DNA of 64,000 nt from Paraburkholderia phenoliruptrix (GTDB lineage: Bacteria > Pseudomonadota > Gammaproteobacteria > Burkholderiales > Burkholderiaceae), in the NCBI RefSeq assembly GCF_902859825.1, contig NZ_CADIKB010000006.1:124001-188000 (forward strand), written 5' to 3'. The notes beneath the pieces are model-generated. The model saw only the letters and a program-made list of their open reading frames with translations. It had not been told where the DNA came from and searched no databases. Numbering within the stretch: position 1 is the first letter of the stretch; each line of letters opens with the position of its first letter. The position numbers and the translations under genes were made by a program. Positions 56,325 through 64,000 of this stretch are shown piece after piece.

Positions 56325-57410
56325 GTGCCGTATCTGCTCAATACCTGGTATGTCGCCGCGCTATCCAGTGAGGTCACAGCGAATGCGCCGCTTGCCCGCA
56401 CCTTGCTTGACGACCCAGTCGTGTTTTACCGCACGGCCGGCGGACAGGCCGTCGCGCTCGCGGACCGCTGCCCGCATCGCTTTGCGCCGCTGTCGCGCGG
56501 ACGTCTTGTCGACGGCGCGCTCGAATGTCCCTATCACGGTCTGAGGTTTGGCGCCGATGGCCGTTGTGTCTTCAATCCGCATGGAAACAGAAACGGCAAC
56601 GGCACGGCCAGCCCGCCCGCGCGGGCCCAGGCGCGCCATTATCCGGTGCGCGAACGTTACGGCGCGGTCTGGTTCTGGCCGGGCGATCCCGAGCGTGCGG
56701 CGCACACGCCGCTGCCAGGTTTCGACTATCTCGATCCACGCGAGAACTTCACGACCGGGCGCTATCTGCACACGCGCGCGAATTACCAGCTAAGCGCCGA
56801 CAATCTTCTCGATCTGAGCCACTTTCAATACCTGCACCCCGAGACGCTCGGCAGCGAACAGATGGCGAGCGGCGTGGTACGCGCGACGGTCGCGGGCGAC
56901 ACCGTGTCGGTGCGTCGCGAGATGAAGGGCGAATATTTGCGGCCCATGCTCACCCAGAGCTTCAACCTGCTGTACGGCGAACGCGCCGACCGCGAGCTCG
57001 ACGTGCACTGGATGCCGCCGGGCCTTCTGACCATCGTCGTGCGCATTAGCGAAAGCGGCTTGCCCGAGACAGCACGCGAAGCGAAGTCGGCGCATTGGCT
57101 TACGCCCGAAACGGCGATGAGCTCGCATTATTTCTTTGCGTTCGGTCTGCCGCGCGCCATGGGCGAGCACGGCGCGGAACTCGTCAGCCGCACGGCGCAG
57201 AGTCTTCTCGCGCCGTTTCGCGATGAAGACATTCCCATGCTCGAAGCGCAGCAACGCATGATGGGCGAGCGCGATTTCTGGTCGTTGCGACCGGTGATGC
57301 TGCCGATCGACGCAGGCGCGGTCCACGCGCGCCGCATCATGGAGCGGCTCATTGCGCACGAAGCGCAAAGCGGCACGGAGCGCGTGTCGACGGCAGAGCA
57401 CGCCTCATAG
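56325..57410 (+). CDS. Rieske non-haem iron oxygenase, VanA-like
   Basis: This 361-residue protein has a Rieske centre (Cys49/His51 in CPHRFAPLSRG; Cys68/His71 in CPYHGLRF) and a mononuclear iron site (Asp163, His166, His171 in NLLDLSHFQYLH). These fit ring-hydroxylating or O-demethylating oxygenases such as vanillate demethylase. The start is a GTG at 56325 preceded by GGAG. No reductase gene is next to it, so it must use a remote partner. Its place inside the T3SS locus, divergent from hrpG, suggests metabolism of a host aromatic; the substrate is unknown. Confidence 0.85.
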   Translation: MPYLLNTWYVAALSSEVTANAPLARTLLDDPVVFYRTAGGQAVALADRCPHRFAPLSRGRLVDGALECPYHGLRFGADGRCVFNPHGNRNGNGTASPPARAQARHYPVRERYGAVWFWPGDPERAAHTPLPGFDYLDPRENFTTGRYLHTRANYQLSADNLLDLSHFQYLHPETLGSEQMASGVVRATVAGDTVSVRREMKGEYLRPMLTQSFNLLYGERADRELDVHWMPPGLLTIVVRISESGLPETAREAKSAHWLTPETAMSSHYFFAFGLPRAMGEHGAELVSRTAQSLLAPFRDEDIPMLEAQQRMMGERDFWSLRPVMLPIDAGAVHARRIMERLIAHEAQSGTERVSTAEHAS

Positions 57411-57472
57411 CTCGCGTCTGCGGGTCATGGCGGCCGCATCAGTAAGCCGCCGAGGCAGGCAGCGGCCCGCGC

Positions 57473-60400
57473 TCACACTCCGCCGCCGGGCGCGGCAGGC
57501 CCCGCGGCGCTGGCGGGCTCGCCGGCGCTCGCAAGATGCGCTGCCGGACCGGCAGCCGAGGCCGGCATGCCGCCGGCGCCTGCACCGCCTTCTGCGGGAG
57601 ATTCGGCCTGCGGCCCGGACACCGGCGTCCAGAACGTCAGGCTCTTGCCGGTGCGGCTTTGCTCGTGCGAAGCGCGCACGCCGTACTTCCAGCCTTGCGA
57701 GCTGCTGCGCGAGACCTCACGCAGACCGAAGAGACCGAGCGGCCGCCAGGCTGACGGATCTTCAAACGCGGCCTGCATTTTCCGTTCGAGCGTGCGCAGC
57801 TTTGCTTCGATCAGCGCGCGCTCCGCGCGGCTCAATGTGTGCGCCGAGGCATCCGCGAGACGCGCTCTTAGCTGATTGGAGAGCGTCAGATACTGGTTCA
57901 GACGCGGCACGCGTTCTTCGCGGATCGCCCAGCGTTCGCCGAACGAAAACTCGCCGGACGATTCCTGCTGCGTCTGCTCGATCACCTGTTGCAGCCGCTC
58001 GGCACCAATGCCGTGTGCCCACGCGGGGTTCGCGCGGACCGAGCGGGCCCAGTCGTCGGCGTTGCGGAACATGCGGTCCTGCATTGTGTATTCGGCGACG
58101 AAGCCGCGGTTGTCGCGCATCGCGAAGACGAATGACGAACGCCCGAACGGCGTGAGCTCCACCGCTGCGCCGCCGAGCGTTTTCGCGCCGGGACTCACCG
58201 ATCCGATCTCGCCCGTGCCGTCGCCGAGCGCAAACGCACGCGGTGCGAACTGCGCGCCCACGCTCGCCGTCAACGAGCCCTGCACGGCCGTCGCGCCGAT
58301 CGTGCTGGCGAGCGCGCCGCTGTCCTTGAGATCCGCGGCGGAGTACAGCGTGACGCCCGAGCTGACGCCCGCATACCCGCCGACGCGCTCGGACGAACTC
58401 GCGCCGGGCACGTTCGCGCGCGCAACGCCGCCGACGGTCAGCGGCGTCGCCGTGATGGAGGTCGCGTTATTGTTTTGCGACGACAGCGAAATGCGATCGT
58501 TGTCCGCAATGCCCGCCGCGAGAATCTGCATGAATTCTTCGGGCGTGTGCGCCTGCTCGGCGGCGTCCCAATAGGCGTTGACCATTTGCCGGCTGTCCTT
58601 GTGCCACAGTTCGGCTTCGAGCGCGGCGGTGGCGGGCGTGGGCGCGAGCCGCCGCGCGCGCAGCACGACCGACTGCTCGCGCGCCAGATAGCCTCCCACG
58701 CTCGACGACGCCCAACCGCCGGCCATCACCGCGACACCGCCCACCTCCAACGCCGCGCCGACGAAGCCTTGCGCGCCCAGCGCGCCGTTCACGCGGCTGC
58801 GCGTGCCGAAGATCATCTGGCCGCCCTCGTAAGCCGTGCCGATCGAATACAGCGAATCGCGCCCGCCCAGCACCGTGACGATCGGTCCCGCCGACACCAG
58901 CAGCTTCGCGGGAAGATTGGCCCACGCGCTTGCATCGATACCGAGCGCGTTGCCGTCGTACGACGTAAAGCCCGTGCCCGGCACGTTCTGCGCCATCAGC
59001 GCAAGGTGCTGTTCGCGCAGGTTGCGCGTCGTGATCCTGTCGAGCGGCGCGATGCCCGGGTTCGCGAGCAGATCGTGCGCCGCCTGCAGATGGCGCGCGG
59101 TCGGCTCTGCGCGGGCGGCGTCGGCGGCGGCCATTCCGCTCGCATTGAACCAGCTCTCGAGCGCCGCGAGCGTGAAACCGCCCTCGGTCATGTCGTCGAT
59201 GAAACGACGGCGGCGCTCGCGGTCGTCGAACATCCGCAGCGTGCGCCCGACAGTGCGCTCCATCCGTTCATCGCCTTGTCCGCGCAAGGCGGCGACGCGT
59301 GCGCGTGCCGCATCCCACATGCGGCGCGCGGCGCGCCGGCCGATTTCGAACGATTCAGGCCGGCGCTTTTGCAGCTCGCGCAGCGGCGCGTCAGCGGGGA
59401 CGTCGGGGCGCGCCGCGCTCCACGCCTGCAGGCGCTCCGCGTTCAACGCATGCGTGAGCATCCGGCCGGGCGTCGCGGCGGCGGGCAACTGCGCGTGGCT
59501 GTAGTCGAGCAGCGCGTCGCGCGCTGCGATCAGCGCAGTGTCGTACCGTCCACGCGTGGTGTCGAAGAACGGCGTGTCGGCGCCGAGCAGACTGGAAACG
59601 CCGATCGGCGAGCGGTTCTTGCCGAACGCTCGCGGCATGTCGTGCACGGCCAGTCCGATGCGCGCTCTTGCATGCGCGAAGCGCTGGGCCGGCGGCGCAC
59701 CGTCGATCGGACCCAGCGCCCGGTCCTTGCGCGCCTGCCGTTCGGCGCCTCGCGCCACCCACGTGGTGCCGCCGTCGAACAGCAATTGCGACGCGCGGGC
59801 GAGATCCGAGCCCGGGCCGCTTTCGTCGAAGCCCAGCTGCCACAACCGGTAGGCCGTAATCGCCTCGATCTCGCACGCGCCGGTGTCGTGCGCGTCGGCG
59901 GCGTCGGGCGGCAGACGCCGCGCGGCATCGAGCGCGAGCATCGCATGCCGGCCATACGGATCGTCGGCAAAGGGGCGATAGGTCGACTCGTGGTTCAGAT
60001 CCGCGGGTGTGGCGCCGAGGTCGGCGTCGATCGAGCGTAGTTTGCGGCCGGCCTGCAGATAGACGACGAGCCGCGCCGCAGCGCCATTGCCGCGCTCGGC
60101 ATGCCGCGCGCCGTCGCCGAACTGCAGACGCAGCAAGCCTTCGAGCGCGGCGCAACGCGCATGCGCGAGGTCTTGCGCGCAACGCCACGCGCGGCGTTCG
60201 AGCTCGTCCGGCGCGGCATGCGCCGCGTCGCCGGCGATGTCGAACGGCTGCTGCAATCGGTCGAGAATCCGCGCGGCGAGTATCGGATCGCCGTCGCTCG
60301 CCTCGGCGAGCGCCTGCGCGAGCGGCACCACGCAGGCCTGCGGCAGGCGCTCGACGGCCGGCGGCAACGACGCGTCGGCGCGCGCGGGCCGCGGGCGGCG

Positions 60401-61060
60401 CAGCGTGAGACCGTCGAGCAGGCGATTGATGGCAGCCTGCCGCGCGTCCGCCGCCTCGCGGCTTGCGTCGGCTGGAATCGGAAAGAGCCGGTTCACCGCG
60501 ATCACGGGCTGCATGAAGTGGTCATCGAGCGTTTGTCCCCATTCGCGGGCGGCGGCGTTCGCCTCGCGGTTCCGCAGGCGCCGCAGCGTGCCGCGAATCG
60601 CGCGGGGATTCATGAACTTCGGCATGGGCAGCGATCCGCGCGCAGCGCTGCCCTCGGCGATGAAGGCGGCGGTGCGTTCAATCGAGGCGTGGGCGAGCTT
60701 CGCGCCCTGTGCGCCGATCGCCGCGTCCTCGCTTCGGAGCGGCGCCTGTTGCGGCTGCGGCCTGCGCTGCAGCGGACGCGGAAAGCGCGGATCGCCGGCC
60801 GGATTCGCGACGCTGCCGGCCGCGCTCAGCGTCGATTCGAGCACAGTGACCGTGGTGTTCGACGCGCGAAAGATCCGCGTGAGGGGGTTGTGCCGCACAC
60901 GGTCCGACAGACGGGCGAGGCCGCCAAGCGGTGTTTCCTGATGGGCGACGGGCACCGGTTCCGGCTGCGGCGCCTCGCCGGCATGCGGTGAACTCGCGGC
61001 GGTGGCGGCGCTGTCGCGTCCCGGCAAAAGCCACGTGAGCGCGGTAAGACGGAAGTTCAT
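57473..61060 (-). CDS. Large AWR/RipA-like type III effector candidate 2
   Basis: This 1195-residue protein carries the Ala-Trp-Arg triad at residues 291-293 (ERRAWRCAQDLA), at a place equivalent to that in the paralogue at 30752-34198. The middle is helical. The C-terminal 500 residues are beta-rich with Gly-rich turns (LYSIGTAYEGGQMIFGTRS; LGAQGFVGAALEVGGVAVM) and a repetitive Ala/Pro/Gly tail. There is no signal peptide. The upstream lipoprotein gene on the same strand is 103 bases away. No exact hrpII box precedes either gene, so its promoter is less clear than for the first copy. The effector call is inferred from family features and locus. Confidence 0.65.
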   Translation of the reverse strand: MNFRLTALTWLLPGRDSAATAASSPHAGEAPQPEPVPVAHQETPLGGLARLSDRVRHNPLTRIFRASNTTVTVLESTLSAAGSVANPAGDPRFPRPLQRRPQPQQAPLRSEDAAIGAQGAKLAHASIERTAAFIAEGSAARGSLPMPKFMNPRAIRGTLRRLRNREANAAAREWGQTLDDHFMQPVIAVNRLFPIPADASREAADARQAAINRLLDGLTLRRPRPARADASLPPAVERLPQACVVPLAQALAEASDGDPILAARILDRLQQPFDIAGDAAHAAPDELERRAWRCAQDLAHARCAALEGLLRLQFGDGARHAERGNGAAARLVVYLQAGRKLRSIDADLGATPADLNHESTYRPFADDPYGRHAMLALDAARRLPPDAADAHDTGACEIEAITAYRLWQLGFDESGPGSDLARASQLLFDGGTTWVARGAERQARKDRALGPIDGAPPAQRFAHARARIGLAVHDMPRAFGKNRSPIGVSSLLGADTPFFDTTRGRYDTALIAARDALLDYSHAQLPAAATPGRMLTHALNAERLQAWSAARPDVPADAPLRELQKRRPESFEIGRRAARRMWDAARARVAALRGQGDERMERTVGRTLRMFDDRERRRRFIDDMTEGGFTLAALESWFNASGMAAADAARAEPTARHLQAAHDLLANPGIAPLDRITTRNLREQHLALMAQNVPGTGFTSYDGNALGIDASAWANLPAKLLVSAGPIVTVLGGRDSLYSIGTAYEGGQMIFGTRSRVNGALGAQGFVGAALEVGGVAVMAGGWASSSVGGYLAREQSVVLRARRLAPTPATAALEAELWHKDSRQMVNAYWDAAEQAHTPEEFMQILAAGIADNDRISLSSQNNNATSITATPLTVGGVARANVPGASSSERVGGYAGVSSGVTLYSAADLKDSGALASTIGATAVQGSLTASVGAQFAPRAFALGDGTGEIGSVSPGAKTLGGAAVELTPFGRSSFVFAMRDNRGFVAEYTMQDRMFRNADDWARSVRANPAWAHGIGAERLQQVIEQTQQESSGEFSFGERWAIREERVPRLNQYLTLSNQLRARLADASAHTLSRAERALIEAKLRTLERKMQAAFEDPSAWRPLGLFGLREVSRSSSQGWKYGVRASHEQSRTGKSLTFWTPVSGPQAESPAEGGAGAGGMPASAAGPAAHLASAGEPASAAGPAAPGGGV

Positions 61061-61163
61061 CGGGTTCTCCGAAGCATGCGGCGGCGTGGCGCGCGGCAGG
61101 CAGAAGGCCGTCTCGCGCGCAGCGGACCCGCCGGTTGCGCACGGTGCGGGCCGGGCAGCGACG

Positions 61164-61808
61164 CTATTGCGCGGCCGATGCCGCGTTCAACGGCGGCTCG
61201 GGCGCGGGCACGACCGCCGCCGGGTCGCTCGCGCGATAGAACAGATAGGTCGCCGAATACGGCACGAACAGCGACACGCCTTCCTGGTCGCAAGCCAGGT
61301 CAGGCGGCACGCCGCCCGACGTGAGCACGCGCTGCACCGATGTGGTTCGTGCGAAGCGGCCTTCGCCCGCACGCTCGCCCGCGTTCAAGCGCGCGGTCAC
61401 GCGTTGCCACGGCAGCGCGCCCGGTGTGACGGTTTCGTCGGCGGTGACGCGTCCGATCACATAGCTGCCGTCGTACCCGCTGAACATGCGGTTCGGCATG
61501 ACCGTGCCGACGCTCTGGCGAGCCTGGTCGACGAGCGTGGCTTCCGCGCCCGTCGAGACCCATAGAAGCGCGTTGCCGTTTCTGCGGCAGTTCCACACTT
61601 CGTCGCCGACTGCGCTCAGGACGTCCTGCAGGACTTCCTGCGAGCCGGCGCGCAGCGACAGCGGCAAGGTCTCGTTGGCCGGCGGAACGAGCTTCTGCTG
61701 TTGTGCGACCTTCAGTTGCATCGCACCGGGCGAAGGGTCGGCGCAGGCGGCGACGAGGCTCGCGAGCGCAAGCGCGACGGCTGTGCGCACCGCGGCAGCA
61801 GGAGTCAT
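61164..61808 (-). CDS. DUF3455 lipoprotein
   Basis: This 214-residue protein starts at ATG 61808 with a lipoprotein signal (ALASLVAAC, Cys about 22). The DUF3455 pattern is visible: GDEVWNCRR, VGTVMPNRMFSGYDGSYVIGRV spread over residues 103-124, PGALPWQRVTARL, TSVQRVLTSGGVPPDLAC, and VPYSATYLFYRA. DUF3455 has no established function; members are often exported. It lies upstream of the AWR-like gene on the same strand, which may form an operon. Confidence 0.8.
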   Translation of the reverse strand: MTPAAAVRTAVALALASLVAACADPSPGAMQLKVAQQQKLVPPANETLPLSLRAGSQEVLQDVLSAVGDEVWNCRRNGNALLWVSTGAEATLVDQARQSVGTVMPNRMFSGYDGSYVIGRVTADETVTPGALPWQRVTARLNAGERAGEGRFARTTSVQRVLTSGGVPPDLACDQEGVSLFVPYSATYLFYRASDPAAVVPAPEPPLNAASAAQ

Positions 61809-61999
61809 GACGGGGAGCACGGAACAGAGGGCGGCAAACGAAGGTTTCGGCACGGCGGTCTCGGCGCAACGCAATGGCGCCAGTAGACATGAAGCGCGAC
61901 ATGCGCGCCCCCGCGCTGCGAAGCGGCGGACGGATTTGCGCAGAATCGCCGCGTTACGACGTCTCGCGGACGACCCGGCTCACGCACAACCGTCGCATG

Positions 62000-62027
62000 G
62001 CGATGGGCGATGGGCGATGGGCGATGG
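62000..62027. repeat. 7-bp tandem repeat, four copies
   Basis: The unit GCGATGG is repeated exactly four times. It lies in the intergenic region upstream of the harpin-like gene. Confidence 0.9.
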
Positions 62028-62073
62028 GCGTGCAGTGTGTACCGCGACTTGCCCGGCGGGTGTCGACCCATGC

Positions 62074-62097
62074 TTCGCTTTTTCGCCCATCGCTGCG
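62074..62097 (+). promoter_or_regulatory. Near-hrpII box (one mismatch) upstream of the harpin-like gene
   Basis: TTCG-N16-TGCG differs from the consensus by one base. TACATT at 62130-62135, 32 bases downstream, has one mismatch to YANNRT. The spacing matches the exact boxes in the window. Confidence is lower because of the mismatches. Confidence 0.45.
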
Positions 62098-62212
62098 CAC
62101 TGCATGCAACGATGGCGCCGTGCTCCTTTTACATTCAAGCCTGCCCGCCGCCGCGCTGCGATGATCGCGCGGTCCGGCGCGGGCGGCGTTGCCTCGCTAA
62201 CAAGGAGTCGTC

Positions 62213-63028
62213 ATGACGTATAGCGCATTCTCCACGCTGTCCTATCCGGCTGGCGGATATACGGGCGCGGCCGATTCTTCGTCGCTCTTCACGCGATCGA
62301 TCATTGCGCAGCCGAACGCGTGGGCAAGCTCGGGCGGCAACTTCGGCAACTTCGGCGGCGGCGCGGGTGCGAACTGGAATTCGCCGGGCGGCATGGGGGA
62401 CAACGCGCTCGAAGAACTGTTTTTGCAGTTCCTGCTGAGCATCACCAGTCCGTCGCAGGAATCGTCAGGCATGCCGATGCCTTCCATGCCGTCGCTTCCC
62501 GGCAGCGGCGGCGTCACGCAGGCCAGTTACCGCCGTTCGTCGGGCGCGGGCTCCGCCGATTCCGGCGGCGCCGTGGAGCGGGGCGACCCGAACGTGCGGC
62601 CGGCGGGCTCGGGCAATGCGGCGGGCGTCGCGCAGACGCAGTTGCACAAGTCCGCGGCCAGCATCATGGCGGACCAGGGCGTGCCGATGGACAAGGGCGT
62701 CGACACGACGGTGTGCTGCGCGAACTTCGCGTCCGCGTGTCTCGTGAAGTCGGGAAAGATTTCGGAGTCGCAGCACACGAATCTCGTTTCGACGCTGCAC
62801 AGCGAACTGAAGGGCGACGGCTGGCGCACCGTGAGCCGCGGCGAGGCGAAGCCGGGCGATATCTGCATTGTCGGCGACGATGAGCACGTCGAGATCGTCG
62901 CGAGCAATGAAAACGGCCGCATCACGCTGATCGGTTCGAACAATACGCAAGGCGGCAGCGGCCCGCAGGTGGTGTCGTACGACACCTATACCGGCAACCG
63001 GAGCGATGTGACGTTCCTGTCCGAATGA
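62213..63028 (+). CDS. Harpin-like N-terminus with putative CHAP/NlpC-like cysteine-hydrolase domain
   Basis: This 271-residue protein starts at ATG 62213 after CAAGGAG. Residues 1-125 are Gly/Ser/Asn-rich with a short hydrophobic helix (ALEELFLQFLLSI) and no Cys, as in harpins. Residues of about 140-271 look like a papain-like peptidoglycan hydrolase: VCCANFASACLVKSG supplies a Cys at the start of a helix, GEAKPGDICIVGDD is the typical loop, DDEHVEIVASN supplies His and ITLIGSNN an Asn. There is no signal peptide, consistent with type III export. Both the enzyme fold and the export route are inferred. Confidence 0.65.
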   Translation: MTYSAFSTLSYPAGGYTGAADSSSLFTRSIIAQPNAWASSGGNFGNFGGGAGANWNSPGGMGDNALEELFLQFLLSITSPSQESSGMPMPSMPSLPGSGGVTQASYRRSSGAGSADSGGAVERGDPNVRPAGSGNAAGVAQTQLHKSAASIMADQGVPMDKGVDTTVCCANFASACLVKSGKISESQHTNLVSTLHSELKGDGWRTVSRGEAKPGDICIVGDDEHVEIVASNENGRITLIGSNNTQGGSGPQVVSYDTYTGNRSDVTFLSE

Positions 63029-63051
63029 CGGGCGAGCAATCCGCAACCCGC

Positions 63052-64000
63052 CTAATGCTCGACCATCAGCCGGTCGTAGCCATGAAACGAGCCGTGCTGC
63101 TGGCGCGGCTGCTCGCGAGGCGCAAGCCGTAGCCCGGGCATGCGCCGCATGAGCGCGCTCAACAGCGACTCCAGCTGCATCCGCGCGAGCGCGAGACCCA
63201 TGCAGCTGTGCGGACCCGCGCCGAAGGTCAGTGAACGTCCGGCTTCGCGCTCGAAGCGGATTTCATCGGCCGCAGCGAACGCCGCGGGGTCGCGATTCGC
63301 AGCTCCGATGAGCGGCATCACGCGCTCGCCGCGACGAATCCGGCAGCCGTCGATCTCGACGTCGTCCCATGCATAGCGGAATACGGACTGCACGGCGGCG
63401 TCGTAGCGATACAGCTCGCGCACGGCTTGCGGCACGAGCGAGCCGTCGTCCTTCAATGCCTGCCAGGCGCGCGGCGCGCGCAGCAGTGCCGCGATGCTGT
63501 TGCCGATCGACAGCAACGTGGTGCCGTATCCCGCGATGAACAGGAATAAAACGTTGACGAGCATGTCGCGCCGGCCAATGCCGCCTTCCTGTTCGAGCCG
63601 CAGAAAGCGCGCGGCCGCATGATCGGGCACGACGTCCGGCTCGAGGGCAAGCATGAACGATTCGACCTGCGCGATGAACGTTTCGGTTTGCACGGCTGCG
63701 AGCGCGCGTTCTTCCGCGGACATCGGCGCGCCGCTGATCAGTTGCCACGCGCCCGCCGACGCCTGCAGATAATTCGCGCCATGCTCGTCGGGAAAACCGA
63801 GCAGACGGCAGATGGTACGCACCGGCAACACGCTCGCGATGTGAGCGACGAGATCGAAGCGCGGCAGTCTTTCGCATTGATCGATGAGACGCGCGACTTC
63901 ATCGTCGATAAACGCTTGCAGCGACAATAGCGCCTTGCGCGAAAAGAGCGGCGCGAGAAAGCGCCGCAGCCGTTCGTGCGCTTCGCCGGTCTGAAACACG
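63052..64000 (-). CDS. Cytochrome P450 (partial, N-terminus beyond window)
   Basis: The visible 315 residues cover the C-terminal part of a soluble bacterial P450: the I-helix region with FIAGYGTTLLSIGNSIAALL, the ExxR-like VRELYRYDAAVQ, and the haem loop FGAGPHSCMGLALAR with the axial Cys. The start lies past base 64000. No ferredoxin or reductase gene is visible. Substrate unknown; with the Rieske oxygenase it adds a second oxidative enzyme to the T3SS flank. Confidence 0.88.
   Translation of the reverse strand, partial: VFQTGEAHERLRRFLAPLFSRKALLSLQAFIDDEVARLIDQCERLPRFDLVAHIASVLPVRTICRLLGFPDEHGANYLQASAGAWQLISGAPMSAEERALAAVQTETFIAQVESFMLALEPDVVPDHAAARFLRLEQEGGIGRRDMLVNVLFLFIAGYGTTLLSIGNSIAALLRAPRAWQALKDDGSLVPQAVRELYRYDAAVQSVFRYAWDDVEIDGCRIRRGERVMPLIGAANRDPAAFAAADEIRFEREAGRSLTFGAGPHSCMGLALARMQLESLLSALMRRMPGLRLAPREQPRQQHGSFHGYDRLMVEH

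Larger units (their letters stand above)
61809..62212. other. Intergenic region with tandem repeat and a near-hrpII box
   Basis: This 404-bp divergent region lies between the DUF3455 gene and the harpin-like gene. It contains a 4 x 7-bp tandem repeat (62000-62027) and a one-mismatch hrpII element (62074-62097). No gene is seen. Confidence 0.6.

Noticed and set aside
61070..61163. Search for an hrpII box directly upstream of AWR-like gene 2
   Set aside because: Only one CGAA half-site is present (61070-61073); no partner at the N16 spacing, so no box was called.
61919..61942. CGAA-N16-CGCA upstream of the DUF3455 gene
   Set aside because: One half-site is mismatched and no YANNRT-like -10 is at the right distance.
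1..64000. tRNA or rRNA genes, integrase or IS elements at the T3SS borders
   Set aside because: No cloverleaf-like TTC arm context, rRNA segment, transposase or integrase motif was seen, so an integration boundary cannot be defined.

Overview
The window is GC-rich, gene-dense proteobacterial DNA with the codon usage and gene content of Burkholderia sensu lato (most likely Paraburkholderia or Caballeronia). This rests on gene content and family recognition only. No rRNA, tRNA, CRISPR array or insertion sequence was seen.

Positions 1-27.6 kb hold general accessory and metabolic genes: a SLATT membrane protein, a DszC/SfnB-like acyl-CoA-dehydrogenase-fold oxidoreductase, a FemAB/BioF2-like acetyltransferase, a UdgX-type uracil-DNA glycosylase and a DUF72 protein. 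They continue with a sensory cluster (degenerate HD-GYP response regulator, CheC-like phosphatase, CheY-like receiver, two related histidine kinases, one periplasmic binding protein), two divergent GH13 enzymes, a sorbosone-dehydrogenase-like lipoprotein, a KfrA-like coiled-coil protein and a phospholipase D-VTT fusion coupled to an EEP hydrolase. A sulfur-flavoured group follows (SBP56/methanethiol oxidase, a coupled membrane protein, and an SsuA-like binding protein).

Positions 27.7-63 kb form a complete Hrp2-type (Xanthomonas/Ralstonia-like) type III secretion locus. Two divergent operons meet at 45.65-46.09 kb. The minus-strand operon reads hrcU-hrcV-hpaP-hrcQ-hrcR-hrcS-hpaA-hrpD5(sctD)-hrpD6-(54-aa protein)-hpaB. 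The plus-strand operon reads hrpB1-hrpB2-hrcJ-hrpB4-hrpB5-hrcN-hrpB7-hrcT, followed by hrcC. An HrpG-like regulator lies just beyond. Flanking genes look like exported or regulated accessories: two large AWR/RipA-like effector candidates, a Hpa2/IpgF-like lytic transglycosylase, a Gly/Pro-rich protein with a hydrophobic core, a harpin-like protein with a putative cysteine-hydrolase domain, a GNAT protein, an HSL-family esterase, an unknown 157-aa protein, a Rieske oxygenase, a DUF3455 lipoprotein and a P450 that runs off the window.

The main observation is regulatory. Eight exact TTCG-N16-TTCG elements (hrpII/PIP boxes), each followed at 30-33 bp by a perfect or one-mismatch YANNRT -10 element, sit immediately upstream of the two core T3SS operons and of six accessory genes; a ninth has one mismatch. 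These boxes define a candidate HrpB/HrpX-type regulon inside the window. They nominate several genes, including the esterase, the GNAT protein, the Gly/Pro-rich protein and the unknown protein, as new T3SS components or effectors. No HrpB/HrpX AraC-type activator and no obvious HrpF/PopF translocator is present in the window.
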